DNA from: Legionella_C sp963803545
Lineage (GTDB): Bacteria; Pseudomonadota; Gammaproteobacteria; Legionellales; Legionellaceae
NCBI GenBank assembly: GCA_963803545.1
Contig: CAWDMX010000004.1
Coordinates: forward strand, 1,054,001 to 1,118,000
DNA length: 64,000 bases
Reading direction: 5' to 3'
Shown: piece after piece, positions 14,242 to 23,849 of the stretch
How the letters are laid out: each line of letters begins with the position of its first letter
Numbering within the stretch: the stretch's first letter is position 1
Position numbers and translations under genes: made by a program
The notes under the pieces: model-generated
What the model saw: the letters and a program-made list of their open reading frames with translations, nothing else
Told to the model about the DNA's origin: nothing
The model's database searches: none

Positions 14242-16680
14242 TCACAACGGCGTACCCGCTTCCGCTCTTGTATTATTTTTTAACTCAGCATCGGTAAAGC
14301 TGTCCACCATTATTACTGATTGACGCAGCTTTTCTGCATTTACAAGTGCCGCACTTTCCGCCAAAGTTAGATGATTCGCTTGAAGAGCGTGGGCAATTTT
14401 TTCATTAAACGAAAGGGATTGTATGCCGGATTTTTTGGCGTAAAGCAATACCGACTGTTCAACTTCCTCAACAGATTGCAGTGTTTTAAAAGCCTCTTCT
14501 AATCGACCAAGAGGACAGTTTTCAATTGATTCAATAAAGACAAACCGTGTTAGCTTCGAGCGAACTGTGTTTACTGTTGAAATAAGCTGAGCTAAGCGCT
14601 GCCCTAGTTTATCACGAGGTTTGCTCACCGTAGGCACTAAAGGATGCAACATAATTACCAATATTATGCGGATAGCTCTAAGAGGAAAATTAGCCAAAAT
14701 ACCCAGCATTGCGTTTTCGCAATCAAACAATAATTGCTGACAACACCAATCTACTAAAATTTTCTCATCTTTAGGCTCTCCGTCATCATGATAGCGTTTC
14801 AATACCGCCGCAGCTAAGTAAAGATAGCTAAGCATATCGCCAAGACGTGCCGAAATTTTCTCTTTTCGTTTTAATTGACCACCTAAGAAAATCATTGAAA
14901 CTTCTGTTAAAAATGCGAACTTTGTACTGTAAGTATGTATTAGTTGATAGTAGCGGGATACCGAGCTTTTAGGGGTTTTAGTGCCGTAGCCTAAGGTGCA
15001 CGCAAATAAAATAGTTTTGCTAAAGTTTGCACAAATTAATCCAATATGAGACCAAATTGCCTTATCAAATTTTTCAAGATCATTGCTGCGAATGCTTTCC
15101 AACTCGGTAAAAACATAGGGGTGACAGCGAATAGCACCTTGTCCAAAGATGATAAGACTGCGCGTTAAAATATTAGCTCCTTCAACGGTAATGCTAATTG
15201 GTGCGCTTTGATAGGCGCGCCCAAGATAGTTATTGGGCCCTAAACAAACACCTTTGCCGCCATGAATATCCATTGCATCGTTAGCAATTTGACGCGCTTT
15301 CTCGGTAGCGTGATATTTTAAAATAGCACCAGCGACGGCGGGCTTTTCTCCATTATCGATAGCCGCCACCGTCATTGCAAGTGCTGAATCAATGATATAG
15401 CTGTTACCGGCAATACGGGCAAGCGGCTCCTCAATACCTTCGAAGTTTGCAATAGGTTGATTAAATTGCCGGCGTACCCGCGAATAAGCACCGCAGGCTA
15501 AAACCGCCGCCTGTCCTCCACCTAAAGCACTTGAGGGCAATGATATAGCGCGACCGGCACTTAAGCATTCCATTAGCATACCCCAACCACAACCTGCTAA
15601 TTTCGCACCGCCAATCAGATAATCAAGGGGAATAAATACATCCACGCCCTGCGTTGGCCCATTTAAGAAGGCGGTGTTTAAAGGAAAGTGCCGCCTTCCG
15701 TGCACAACCCCGGGTGTTGTTGCAGGGATAAGCGCGCACGTTATTCCTAAATACGCCTCACCACCTAACAAACTGTTGGGATCGTATAGTTGAAAGGCTA
15801 ATCCAATTACCGTGGCTTTGGGGCATAAAGTGATATAGCGCTTATTCCAGTTTAACAAAATTCCAATTACATCCTGAGAGTTAACCGTGCGCTTAGTCAC
15901 CACACCACGGTCTTGTATAGACGCCGCATCGGAACCTGCATCTGGGCTGGTTAAGGCAAAACAGGGAATTTCCAGTCCTTTTGCCAAACGTGGTAGGTAA
16001 TAGTCTTTTTGTTTTGTCGTGCCATATTTTAATAACAACTCTGCAGGACCCAAAGAGTTGGGAACAGAGATAGTCGTTGCGGCAGTAATCGAGCAGCTGT
16101 AAACTTGGGCTAATATCGCCGCTTGCGCGGTAGCTGAAAAAGCTAAGCCTCCGTATTGTTTTGGAATGATCATTCCAAAAAAACCAGAATCTTTTATAAA
16201 CTGCCACACCTCTTCAGATAAATCGTAGTTTTTATGGGTAATATCCCAATCGTTTAACATACGGCATAGTTGCTTGAGCGGACCGTCTATAAAAGCGTGC
16301 TCTTCCGAAGTTAAAGAGACCGTAGGATGCAAAAGTAGGCTATCAAAATTGGGCGAACCGCTAAACAATTCGCTTTCCCATGTTACCGTTCCGGCTGCCA
16401 AAGCTTCTTTTTCGGTTACCGACATAGTTGGCATGGTATGGCGCAGTTTATTGAATAAAAACCGAGAAAAGACTGCGCGTCTAAAAGGCCTACTATTGAT
16501 ACTTATAATAGCCAGCCCCCAAAGCGCCAGAAAAATTTTCGAGCCTAAAGCGATGGGGGCGTATAAAACCCATAATGATGCAATAAGCATGTAACTTATG
16601 GCCCAAACAGAACCAGCAGCCTGAACGCTCATCAGAGCAAATAACACCACTACACTAACCAATCCAAACAACACCGTCAT
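14242..16680 (-). CDS. fadE: Acyl-CoA dehydrogenase, FadE type
   Basis: FadE catalyses the first, FAD-dependent step of fatty-acid beta-oxidation. The 812-residue length matches the long FadE branch (E. coli about 814) rather than the ~380-residue ordinary enzymes. The first ~75 residues form hydrophobic, probably membrane-associated segments. The acyl-CoA dehydrogenase core follows (e.g. YGGLAFSATAQAAILAQ, CFALTSPDAGSDAASI, then the DAMDIHGGKGVCLGPNN region with its catalytic-face residues). A ~300-residue C-terminal FadE-specific domain ends the protein. The ribosome site AGGAGA precedes the ATG. It is the last gene of a minus-strand run that starts with ABC transporter genes, only 15 bases after the preceding membrane-protein gene. 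Confidence 0.93.
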   Translation of the reverse strand: MTVLFGLVSVVVLFALMSVQAAGSVWAISYMLIASLWVLYAPIALGSKIFLALWGLAIISINSRPFRRAVFSRFLFNKLRHTMPTMSVTEKEALAAGTVTWESELFSGSPNFDSLLLHPTVSLTSEEHAFIDGPLKQLCRMLNDWDITHKNYDLSEEVWQFIKDSGFFGMIIPKQYGGLAFSATAQAAILAQVYSCSITAATTISVPNSLGPAELLLKYGTTKQKDYYLPRLAKGLEIPCFALTSPDAGSDAASIQDRGVVTKRTVNSQDVIGILLNWNKRYITLCPKATVIGLAFQLYDPNSLLGGEAYLGITCALIPATTPGVVHGRRHFPLNTAFLNGPTQGVDVFIPLDYLIGGAKLAGCGWGMLMECLSAGRAISLPSSALGGGQAAVLACGAYSRVRRQFNQPIANFEGIEEPLARIAGNSYIIDSALAMTVAAIDNGEKPAVAGAILKYHATEKARQIANDAMDIHGGKGVCLGPNNYLGRAYQSAPISITVEGANILTRSLIIFGQGAIRCHPYVFTELESIRSNDLEKFDKAIWSHIGLICANFSKTILFACTLGYGTKTPKSSVSRYYQLIHTYSTKFAFLTEVSMIFLGGQLKRKEKISARLGDMLSYLYLAAAVLKRYHDDGEPKDEKILVDWCCQQLLFDCENAMLGILANFPLRAIRIILVIMLHPLVPTVSKPRDKLGQRLAQLISTVNTVRSKLTRFVFIESIENCPLGRLEEAFKTLQSVEEVEQSVLLYAKKSGIQSLSFNEKIAHALQANHLTLAESAALVNAEKLRQSVIMVDSFTDAELKNNTRAEAGTPL

Positions 16681-16695
16681 TACAGGTTCTCCTAA

Positions 16696-17568
16696 TCAAT
16701 GAGCCGTTAATCGCTTACTTATGCGCTCAATGGCTAAAACCGCGTAACAAAAGTACGAAAGCACGATTACAATTGTGAAACTGAGCTTCGATACACCTAA
16801 ATTCAAACTAAACACCACAAACCAGATAAAAAACATCGGTGTTGTTGCCACAATTAATAAGCGTACCGTCTCAACATAACGCGCCGGATATTTAAGAATT
16901 ATTTGGGCAATGAGCTGCGCCAGAAAAGACAGCAACAACAACAACATCAATATCATTAAGTAAAGGGTTAATATCAAGGAACAGACAATAATCATCATTC
17001 CTGTTGGTTTCAAATACACAAATTTATTGGTTTCTAACAACTGCTTGCCACTAAAAACCTGATTGGTGTCTTTATCAAAAGTAACAACCTTTGTTTCTGT
17101 TGCAGAGACGGGATTTTCTGCGAAAAAAAACTTGAAAGGCGGTGAACGAAAATAAATTGAGTGTTTCCCAAATAAGTAAATTAGATTCGGATAATCTTTT
17201 GGATAGTTGGCCGTATCGTTGTTTGCATCAACAATCAATACAACCTCATTTTTAGCATTGCGAATGAAAAAAGGCATTGGTTTATCAAACGATAAGTTAC
17301 CCCTTTGCACTAGAAAATCAGGCGTCTCATCCAGCGGCTGAATTATTTGATTGATATAATTATTGAAATCAAGGCAAATACGAATGGATAAGGGTACGCA
17401 AACAATCAATATTAGCAACAGTAGATAGCCCAGTGGTAGTTTTTTCCATCTTTTTGCAACATCAAGGTATAAATTTTTACTGTAAAACGAACGAGTAAGA
17501 GTTTGCCAATAATTAAAATACGGCTCATCCGTGCTCCGTAACGCTTCTGCTGCTGTTTTTTTATTCAC
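16696..17568 (-). CDS. Membrane protein, DUF1189-like
   Basis: The 290-residue protein has a cytoplasmic N-terminus (RSFYSKNLYLDVAKRWKK), one hydrophobic helix (about 45-65), and a ~110-residue extracytoplasmic domain. Four hydrophobic helices follow in the C-terminal third. This plan, and the conserved basic entry before the first helix, resemble the DUF1189 family found in Legionella-like bacteria and Firmicutes; the assignment is by layout and partial pattern only. The function is unknown. Its start overlaps the ugpC-like gene by 8 bases and fadE follows after 15 bases, so it is cotranscribed with both. Confidence 0.6.
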   Translation of the reverse strand: MNKKTAAEALRSTDEPYFNYWQTLTRSFYSKNLYLDVAKRWKKLPLGYLLLLILIVCVPLSIRICLDFNNYINQIIQPLDETPDFLVQRGNLSFDKPMPFFIRNAKNEVVLIVDANNDTANYPKDYPNLIYLFGKHSIYFRSPPFKFFFAENPVSATETKVVTFDKDTNQVFSGKQLLETNKFVYLKPTGMMIIVCSLILTLYLMILMLLLLLSFLAQLIAQIILKYPARYVETVRLLIVATTPMFFIWFVVFSLNLGVSKLSFTIVIVLSYFCYAVLAIERISKRLTAH

Positions 17569-18643
17569 GCAATCCTCCGATTCTTCGACCCGTATGTTTT
17601 GAAAAAATTATAGCTCTTGCAGATTTGCAGTCCAGTGTTAACCGGCTTGGTACTGCAAACCCCGACTGGCTGCGCACTAAAACTTGTATTTTTTTTACGG
17701 CGTCCACAACATGAATAAGGGTGTCCGCCCCCATTTCCTCAATATATTCCAGCTCAACACCCACACCATTTGACTTCGCCTCTAAAAAAAAGTCCTCCGG
17801 TCTTACACCCACAATAACCGCGTCCCCACAGGCCATATTTTCCGTTAATTTAGTTAAAGGTAAAATTAGACCAATGTCCAATACAATTTGCTGATTGGCT
17901 CGATCTATGAATCCGTCCAAAAGATTTATCGGATAATTACCTGTAAAACGTGCAACAAATAAGGAAGCCGGCTGTCGATACAGCTCCGTTGGGGTTGCAA
18001 CTTGCTCCACTCTTCCCTGGTTGAGCACAACAATTTTTGTCGCCATTGTCATGGCTTCCGTGTGATCGTGCGTTACGTACAAGGAGGTTGTTTGTAGTTG
18101 TTGATGCAGTTTGCGTATTTCATAACGCATCTCCGTTCGCAACTTCGCATCTAGGTTTGAAAGGGGTTCGTCAAACAAAAAAACCGTGGGTGAGCGTACA
18201 ATAGCACGCCCCATTGCTACGCGCTGCCTCTGCCCGCCGGATAACTGCTGAGGAAAACGCTGTAAAAAATCGGTTAATTGCAGCATTGCAGCGGTTTTCA
18301 AAACTCGGCTTTGAATTTCCGAAGCGCTAACTTTGCGCATTTTTAGACCGTAAGCCATGTTGTTAAAAACCGTCATATGCGGATAAAGCGCGTAACTTTG
18401 AAATACCATAGCCATATCGCGCAAATGAGCTGGAATGCTGTTTACACAGATATTATTAATCAATATCTGGCCCGAACTAACTTTATCCAACCCCGCAACA
18501 AGACGTAATAACGTCGACTTACCGCAGCCTGAAGGTCCGACAATGGCGACAAATTCACCTGGGTCGATGGTTAAACTGATATTGTCGAGAATTGTTTGTG
18601 AGGGTTGTTTTTTGTAAACATTCGTAAGCGTTACAGCAGCCAT
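17561..18643 (-). CDS. ugpC: ABC transporter ATP-binding protein, UgpC/MalK type
   Basis: The 360-residue protein has Walker A GPSGCGKST (about residue 37), Q-loop FQSYALYPHMTV, ABC signature LSGGQRQRVAMGRA, Walker B VFLFDEPLSNLDA and the H-loop in VTHDHTEA. The C-terminal regulatory OB-type domain typical of the CUT1 family (UgpC, MalK, MsmK) is present (VGVRPEDFFLE...). It should power import by the two permeases encoded just upstream; glycerol-3-phosphate/glycerophosphodiesters or a sugar are the family substrates. Start shares one base with the permease stop (TAATG). The specific symbol is a best guess from family resemblance. Confidence 0.8.
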   Translation of the reverse strand: MAAVTLTNVYKKQPSQTILDNISLTIDPGEFVAIVGPSGCGKSTLLRLVAGLDKVSSGQILINNICVNSIPAHLRDMAMVFQSYALYPHMTVFNNMAYGLKMRKVSASEIQSRVLKTAAMLQLTDFLQRFPQQLSGGQRQRVAMGRAIVRSPTVFLFDEPLSNLDAKLRTEMRYEIRKLHQQLQTTSLYVTHDHTEAMTMATKIVVLNQGRVEQVATPTELYRQPASLFVARFTGNYPINLLDGFIDRANQQIVLDIGLILPLTKLTENMACGDAVIVGVRPEDFFLEAKSNGVGVELEYIEEMGADTLIHVVDAVKKIQVLVRSQSGFAVPSRLTLDCKSARAIIFSKHTGRRIGGLRE

Positions 18644-19500
18644 TAGTACACCAACCCCTTTTCAAACCAACGCTGTAGCGAAAGCACTAAAGCGCACGGC
18701 GGTAATAATGCAATGAGCGCCACACACATTATGTAGTGCCATTGGGGAATTTGATCCGCCACACCGGCAAGATAGCGGATGCCCATCACAATTGTTGTAT
18801 GCTGGTTGTCGCTGGTAACAATAAGCGGCCATAAATATTGGTTCCAACCGAAAATGAATAAAATAATAAACAAGGCAATTATCGGAGCTTTGGAGAGTGG
18901 CAATACGATATCACAAAAGATATGCCAAGGACTGGCGCCGTCGAGCGTTGCTGCATCAATCATTTCCGAGCTAAGCGTTTTAAAAAATTGAATAAAGAGA
19001 AACGTTGCGGTCGCTGAAGCCATTAAAGGCAACGTAAGGCCTTGGTAACTGTTAAGCCAATTAAGTGACGCAACAATTTGAAAAGTAGGTAAAACCCGCA
19101 CCTCGATAGGCAACATCATCGTTGAGAAAATGAGCGCGAAGAGAATTTTTTTACCCGGCAACTCAAAATAAATAAGCGCAAATGCTGAAAATAAGGCCAA
19201 TATAATTTTACCAACGGCAATGCAGCCCGCCATAATGAGGCTATTTACTAACAGCAACCAGATAGGCTGTCCGCCGGCAGAAACCACGCCTTGCATAAAC
19301 ACCATCTTGCAGTTTTTTAAAAAAAGTCCACCCGGAATATAAGGCATCGAGCGCCCAAGCATGGCCGCCCCATCATGGCTTGCGGCGACAAAAGCACAAT
19401 AAATAGGTACCAACAACAGCGCAATAAAAATTATTAAAATAAAATGAGCACTGCTCTCTTTTATATTCATGAAGCGTAATGTACCTTTTTTTATATTCAT
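18643..19500 (-). CDS. ugpE: ABC transporter permease, UgpE/MalG type
   Basis: The protein has about 285 residues and six hydrophobic segments with the cytoplasmic EAA loop MIDAATLDGASPWHIFCDIVLP, which docks onto the ATPase. It is a CUT1-family inner-membrane permease, partner of the UgpA-like gene upstream. The first ten codons are an exact tandem copy of the next ten bases-times-three (30-bp duplication at 19461-19520). The product thus begins MNIKKGTLRF then MNIKESS; either ATG may be used. The original start is probably the second Met, 30 bases inside. Confidence 0.82.
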   Translation of the reverse strand: MNIKKGTLRFMNIKESSAHFILIIFIALLLVPIYCAFVAASHDGAAMLGRSMPYIPGGLFLKNCKMVFMQGVVSAGGQPIWLLLVNSLIMAGCIAVGKIILALFSAFALIYFELPGKKILFALIFSTMMLPIEVRVLPTFQIVASLNWLNSYQGLTLPLMASATATFLFIQFFKTLSSEMIDAATLDGASPWHIFCDIVLPLSKAPIIALFIILFIFGWNQYLWPLIVTSDNQHTTIVMGIRYLAGVADQIPQWHYIMCVALIALLPPCALVLSLQRWFEKGLVY

Positions 19501-19520
19501 GAAGCGTAATGTACCTTTTT
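19461..19520. repeat. 30-bp exact tandem duplication at the ugpA/ugpE junction
   Basis: Bases 19461-19490 (TTATATTCATGAAGCGTAAT and the following GTACCTTTTT) are repeated exactly at 19491-19520. The unit contains the end of the upstream permease gene and the start codon of the downstream one. It therefore duplicates the overlapping stop/start and adds ten codons to the downstream gene without a frameshift. Confidence 0.95.
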
Positions 19521-20378
19521 TTCCAAATAGCGAAATTGGAGCAAAGTAAGGCTCATGACTAGCGCCATTAAAACCAGTGATTGCGCTGCTGCTCCGCCTA
19601 AATCCATATTGACAAATCCATCTTTGTATATCTTATAAACTAAAGTTGTCGTGGATTGCCCTGGACCGCCGTGGGTTAAAATATCAATAATTCCAAACGT
19701 TTCAAATAGACCATAAATTACATTCATAATTATTAAAAAGAAAGTAGTCGGTGATAATAAGGGGAAAATAACGTGGATAAACCGCTGCCAAGAGTTGGCA
19801 CCATCCAAAATTGCCGCATCTAATAACTCCCCGGGAATAACGATTAGCGCGGCGAAGAAAAATAAAAAATTATAACTAAACTGCTGCCAGCTTGCGGCTA
19901 GAACAATCACCACAAATGCTTGAAAAGGATGAACTAGATAATTAAATTCAGCGTGGAAAAAATGCAAAATTTGCCCAAACCAACCCGATGGCTCAAATAT
20001 AAATCGCCACAGTAAGGCCGCTATTGCTGGTGAAACTGCGTATGGCCAAAGCAATAAAGCTTTATAAACGGTCTTTCCTCGACGCCTATTTTTTAGCAGC
20101 ATCGCAACGCCTAGGCCAACACTCATGGTAATAAACGATATCGTTAAGGCAAGGCCTAAACTCACGATCAAGGACTGTAAAAATCCCTTTTGAAAGACCA
20201 CGTCCGTAAAATTGTGTAATTGCGCAAACTGGTGGTTTAAGCCAAAGGAGTCCGTGTAATAAAAAGCCTGACGCACAGCGTTGCAGGCCGGAATAATAAA
20301 AAATACGAGTGTTATAATTATTTGGGGAAGAATAAGCAAATACCCCATGATTTTTTTATTTTTAAACGTACTCATCAA
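19497..20378 (-). CDS. ugpA: ABC transporter permease, UgpA/MalF type
   Basis: The 293-residue protein has six hydrophobic segments and the EAA loop LLDAAILDGANSWQRFIHVIFP in the C-terminal half, plus the family pattern ILTHGGPGQSTTTLVYKIY. It forms the translocation channel with the UgpE-like protein. It is the first gene of the minus-strand run permease-permease-ATPase-membrane protein-fadE. No substrate-binding protein (UgpB-like) gene is found on either side, so one must be encoded elsewhere or the system has lost it. The stop overlaps the next start. Confidence 0.8.
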   Translation of the reverse strand: MMSTFKNKKIMGYLLILPQIIITLVFFIIPACNAVRQAFYYTDSFGLNHQFAQLHNFTDVVFQKGFLQSLIVSLGLALTISFITMSVGLGVAMLLKNRRRGKTVYKALLLWPYAVSPAIAALLWRFIFEPSGWFGQILHFFHAEFNYLVHPFQAFVVIVLAASWQQFSYNFLFFFAALIVIPGELLDAAILDGANSWQRFIHVIFPLLSPTTFFLIIMNVIYGLFETFGIIDILTHGGPGQSTTTLVYKIYKDGFVNMDLGGAAAQSLVLMALVMSLTLLQFRYLEKKVHYAS

Positions 20379-20627
20379 TACCTCTTGTCATCTGAATCAA
20401 TTAATCGTGCCCCAGATAAACACGCGTTGTATTAAAAACTCGTCTATTTTGTGGCAAGCGTTTTAGATGTCAATACTTAGTTTCTCAACAACCGGTTTTT
20501 CCGCACGCGCACTAGATGCATCCTTGAAGGCAGGAGGACTCGCCGCCGTCAACATTTTATTCTTTTAATTATTTCTAAAGCACGCAAATTAGTTTATTCT
20601 TACTCGCTTTACAACAATTTGAATACT

Positions 20628-20927
20628 ATGCCGATTACTGCCAGCGAAGTTCGTGCACTTGCCAATTTAGCGTATTTAGATGGACAGGATAATGCGCCGC
20701 TTACCCAAGAAATTAACGCCATTTTAGATTTCGTCAATCATTTAAAAACAATTACAACAACAGGAGTTATTCCTTTATTACACCCCATGGATTTACACCA
20801 GCGTATGCGTCAGGATACGGTTACTGAAAGCGATTGCCTGAAAGAGCTCGCCGAAATTTCACCCGAGTTTGATGAAGGTTTGTACTGCGTTCCTGGCGTC
20901 TTTGATGAAGAGGATGCGCCACTATGA
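20628..20927 (+). CDS. gatC: Asp/Glu-tRNA amidotransferase subunit C
   Basis: GatC is the small scaffold subunit of GatCAB, which converts Glu-tRNA(Gln) and/or Asp-tRNA(Asn) to the amidated forms. It has about 99 residues with the family pattern EVRALANLAYL near the start and the C-terminal extended tail SPEFDEGLYCVPGVF that wraps around GatA. I chose the ATG at 20628 over a TTG at 20619 because it starts at the conserved MPIT; there is no strong ribosome site. It overlaps gatA by four bases (ATGA). Confidence 0.92.
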   Translation: MPITASEVRALANLAYLDGQDNAPLTQEINAILDFVNHLKTITTTGVIPLLHPMDLHQRMRQDTVTESDCLKELAEISPEFDEGLYCVPGVFDEEDAPL

Positions 20928-22375
20928 TGGACTCTCTCGCTCAATTAATTAAAGCACTGCAACACAAACAAATTTCAAGTGTTGAGCTTACTTCCTATTA
21001 TTTAGAGCGCATAAAAAAACACGCGTCCATAAATGCTTTTATCACGGTGGATGAAGAAAACGCCCTAGTGCAAGCGAAAAAAGCCGACCGGTCTATTAAA
21101 AACGGCACGCACGCGTTGCTTACCGGCATTCCTCTAGCGCATAAAGACAATTTTTGTACCCGTCGTCTCACAACCACCTGTGGTTCGCGCATGCTGGCCA
21201 ACTTCAAATCGCCCTTTGACGCCACTATCGTCCAAAAGCTTGAACAACAAGGCGCAATAATGCTTGGCAAAACGAATATGGACGAGTTTGCAATGGGCGC
21301 AAGTAATGAGAGCAGCTACTTTGGGTGCGTAAAAAACCCGCACCAGGTTGACTGTGTGCCGGGCGGCTCGTCCGGAGGTTCTGCTGCCGCTGTTGCGGCA
21401 GGACTCGCAGCCTTTACAACCGGTTCGGATACCGGGGGCTCCATTCGCCAACCCGCCTCTTTTTGTGGTGTTTCGGGAATCAAACCAACATACGGTTTAG
21501 TTTCACGCCTGGGTATGGTGGCTTTCGCCTCAAGCCTAGACCAGGCAGGCCCTCTTGCACGCTCTGCTGAAGATTTAGCGCTTATTTTATCGGCAATGGC
21601 AGGGTTTGATTGCAAAGACTCCACATCGGTGCAGAAAAAAATTCCTGATTACACCTGCGCGCTAACAACGCCTATAAAAAATTTGCGCATCGGTTTGCCG
21701 CGTTGTTTTATGGACCATACGGTTGATGCGTCCGTTCGCAACGCCATCACGGCCGCCTTACAAGAGTTTACCGATAGTGGCGCTGAAATTATTCCCTTGG
21801 ATTTAAATCTACACTCGTACTGGGTGGCCTGCTATTACGTGATTGCTTGCGCGGAAGCCTCCTCCAACCTATCCCGATACGATGGCTTACGCTTTGGCTA
21901 TCGCGACAACGAGGCCCGTACGTTAAAAGATACGATTATTAGAAGCCGTGAAACGGGCTTTGGTGCAGAAGTAAAGCGTCGAATTCTCACGGGAACCTAC
22001 GTTTTGTCATCCGGCTATTACGACGCGTATTACCTGCAAGCATTAAAAATTCGACGCTTAATCAGTGAAGAATTGCAGCGTGCTTTTAAAAGCGTGGATA
22101 TACTGTTGGGCCCCACCGCTCCTACTCCCGCTTTTTCCCTAAATCGCCCGCTGGATAACGCCTCTGAAAGTTATTTAGCGGACTTATTTACAGTGGGCGC
22201 TAATTTAGCAGGACTGCCGGCCGTATCAATTCCCGCAGGTTTCAAAGACACACGTCCTATTGGAATGCAGTTAATGGCCAATCATTTTCAAGAGTCTTTA
22301 TTATTAAACACCGCTCACCATTTTCAACAACGCACCACCTGGCATTTGACAAAACCTACTGGATTTTCACTATGA
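20924..22375 (+). CDS. gatA: Asp/Glu-tRNA amidotransferase subunit A (amidase)
   Basis: GatA releases ammonia from glutamine. The 483-residue protein has the complete amidase-signature triad: Lys in PLAHKDNFC (about residue 78), the Gly/Ser-rich stretch PGGSSGGSAAAVAAGL with the cis-Ser, and the nucleophile Ser in TGSDTGGSIRQP. Its start overlaps gatC and its stop overlaps gatB, both as ATGA, so the three subunits are translated in a coupled way. Confidence 0.96.
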   Translation: MMDSLAQLIKALQHKQISSVELTSYYLERIKKHASINAFITVDEENALVQAKKADRSIKNGTHALLTGIPLAHKDNFCTRRLTTTCGSRMLANFKSPFDATIVQKLEQQGAIMLGKTNMDEFAMGASNESSYFGCVKNPHQVDCVPGGSSGGSAAAVAAGLAAFTTGSDTGGSIRQPASFCGVSGIKPTYGLVSRLGMVAFASSLDQAGPLARSAEDLALILSAMAGFDCKDSTSVQKKIPDYTCALTTPIKNLRIGLPRCFMDHTVDASVRNAITAALQEFTDSGAEIIPLDLNLHSYWVACYYVIACAEASSNLSRYDGLRFGYRDNEARTLKDTIIRSRETGFGAEVKRRILTGTYVLSSGYYDAYYLQALKIRRLISEELQRAFKSVDILLGPTAPTPAFSLNRPLDNASESYLADLFTVGANLAGLPAVSIPAGFKDTRPIGMQLMANHFQESLLLNTAHHFQQRTTWHLTKPTGFSL

Positions 22376-23796
22376 AATGGGAAATGGTAATGGGCCTTGA
22401 GGTTCACGCACAGCTTAAAACGTCCTCTAAGCTGTTTTCTGGGGCCGCTGCCACTTTTGGCGCCCATGCAAACACACAAACCTCTTTTCTTGACGCGGGC
22501 TTGCCGGGCACCTTACCAGTTGTCAATCACGAAGCGATTAAAATGGCCATTCGATTTGGTTTAGCCATCAATGCTGAAATAAATAACCGCTGTTACTTCG
22601 AACGTAAGAATTACTTTTATCCAGACCTACCCAAAGGATATCAAATTTCTCAAATGCAGCGGCCTATAGTCTCCAATGGTTTCTTGGATATTAAACTTGA
22701 GGCGGGGTACAAAAAAATTATAATTGAGCGTGCTCATTTAGAGGAAGATGCCGGAAAATCATTGCACAACCATTTCTCAGGTCGTACAGGTATTGACTTA
22801 AATCGTGCCGGCACTCCTCTGTTAGAAATTGTCACTACTCCTTGTTTTAGCTCGGCTGAAGAAGTAGTTTCCTATTTGAAAAGTCTGCATCAGTTGGTGC
22901 GTTTTTTAGGGATCTGCGATGGAAATATGCAGGAAGGATCCTTTCGATGCGATGTTAATATTTCACTTAAACCGGAAGGCAGTAGCACACTCGGAACGCG
23001 AACGGAGCTTAAAAATATAAACTCGTTTCGATATATCGAAAAAGCTATTGCCGTTGAGCAAGCGCGGCAACACGATTTATTGGAACAAGGACTAACCGTC
23101 AAACAAGAAACCCGTTCGTTCTGCCCCCACACTGAAACCACGCGCAGTTTACGCAGTAAAGAACGCGCTGAGGATTATCGCTATTTCCCAGACCCCGACC
23201 TCTTGCCTATTCTCATCGACAGCGCGACTATTACGCAATTAAAAAACAGTTTGCCTGCGCTGCCGCAAGACATTCAAACCGAGCTTGAAAAACTCGACCA
23301 GCTCAGTACGAGTGACGTCCAGTTTTTACTGTCGCACCCTGATATTTATTATTATTTTTCCCGCATTAAGGAGGCATACCCCGACGTCAAGCCGATTGTG
23401 AATTGGCTCAGCGGAGCGGTTGCGGCTAAATTAAACGCCACGAATCAACGGTTTTCCAGCATCCCTATTCCCGCAACTTTATTGGCCGAATTTTTAGCAA
23501 AAATTACGGAGCACTCCCTTTCTAATACCCAAGCTAAACTTATTTTCGATAAACTTTGGCAAGGTGAAACCGACTTGGACGCTTTAATCCAAGGCTTAGC
23601 CTGTAATGATATTCCCTCGGAAAATCTGGAAATTTTAATACACGATATTATCAAAAAATTTCCGCAGCAAGCCTTGGACTATCAAGCAGGAAAAACCAAG
23701 TTACTGGCCTTTTTTGTAGGCCAAATCATGAAAGAGAGCAAAGGCAAAGCCGATCCGGAAATAGCGAGCAAACTTTTCATAAGCCTTATTAACTAA
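22372..23796 (+). CDS. gatB: Asp/Glu-tRNA amidotransferase subunit B
   Basis: GatB activates the misacylated tRNA by phosphorylation and receives ammonia from GatA. The 474-residue protein begins with the family motif MVMGLEVHAQLKT, has FERKNYFYPDLPKGYQISQ in the catalytic cradle, and ends with the helical YqeY-like tail that grips the tRNA (…KESKGKADPEIASKL). The presence of GatCAB suggests that this organism lacks GlnRS and/or AsnRS. A hairpin follows at 23809-23848. Confidence 0.96.
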   Translation: MKWEMVMGLEVHAQLKTSSKLFSGAAATFGAHANTQTSFLDAGLPGTLPVVNHEAIKMAIRFGLAINAEINNRCYFERKNYFYPDLPKGYQISQMQRPIVSNGFLDIKLEAGYKKIIIERAHLEEDAGKSLHNHFSGRTGIDLNRAGTPLLEIVTTPCFSSAEEVVSYLKSLHQLVRFLGICDGNMQEGSFRCDVNISLKPEGSSTLGTRTELKNINSFRYIEKAIAVEQARQHDLLEQGLTVKQETRSFCPHTETTRSLRSKERAEDYRYFPDPDLLPILIDSATITQLKNSLPALPQDIQTELEKLDQLSTSDVQFLLSHPDIYYYFSRIKEAYPDVKPIVNWLSGAVAAKLNATNQRFSSIPIPATLLAEFLAKITEHSLSNTQAKLIFDKLWQGETDLDALIQGLACNDIPSENLEILIHDIIKKFPQQALDYQAGKTKLLAFFVGQIMKESKGKADPEIASKLFISLIN

Positions 23797-23808
23797 GTTA
23801 CGTAATAC

Positions 23809-23848
23809 CACCCCTTAAGGCGTAGAACGTTCAACGACTTAAGGGGTG
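23809..23848. terminator. Hairpin between convergent gatB and the SNF2 helicase gene
   Basis: CACCCCTTAAG (23809-23819) and its exact complement (23838-23848) make an 11-bp stem with an 18-base loop, filling the space between two convergent stops. There is no proper T-run on either side, so it may be a weak terminator or 3'-end stabiliser rather than a classical one. Confidence 0.5.
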
Positions 23849-23849
23849 C

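Noticed and set aside
20463..20555. A 30-codon minus-strand frame (MLTAASPPAFKDASSARAEK...) between ugpA and gatC
   Set aside because: No ribosome site, no recognisable motif, and too short to separate from chance; it may be a scrap of a lost gene but I cannot support it.
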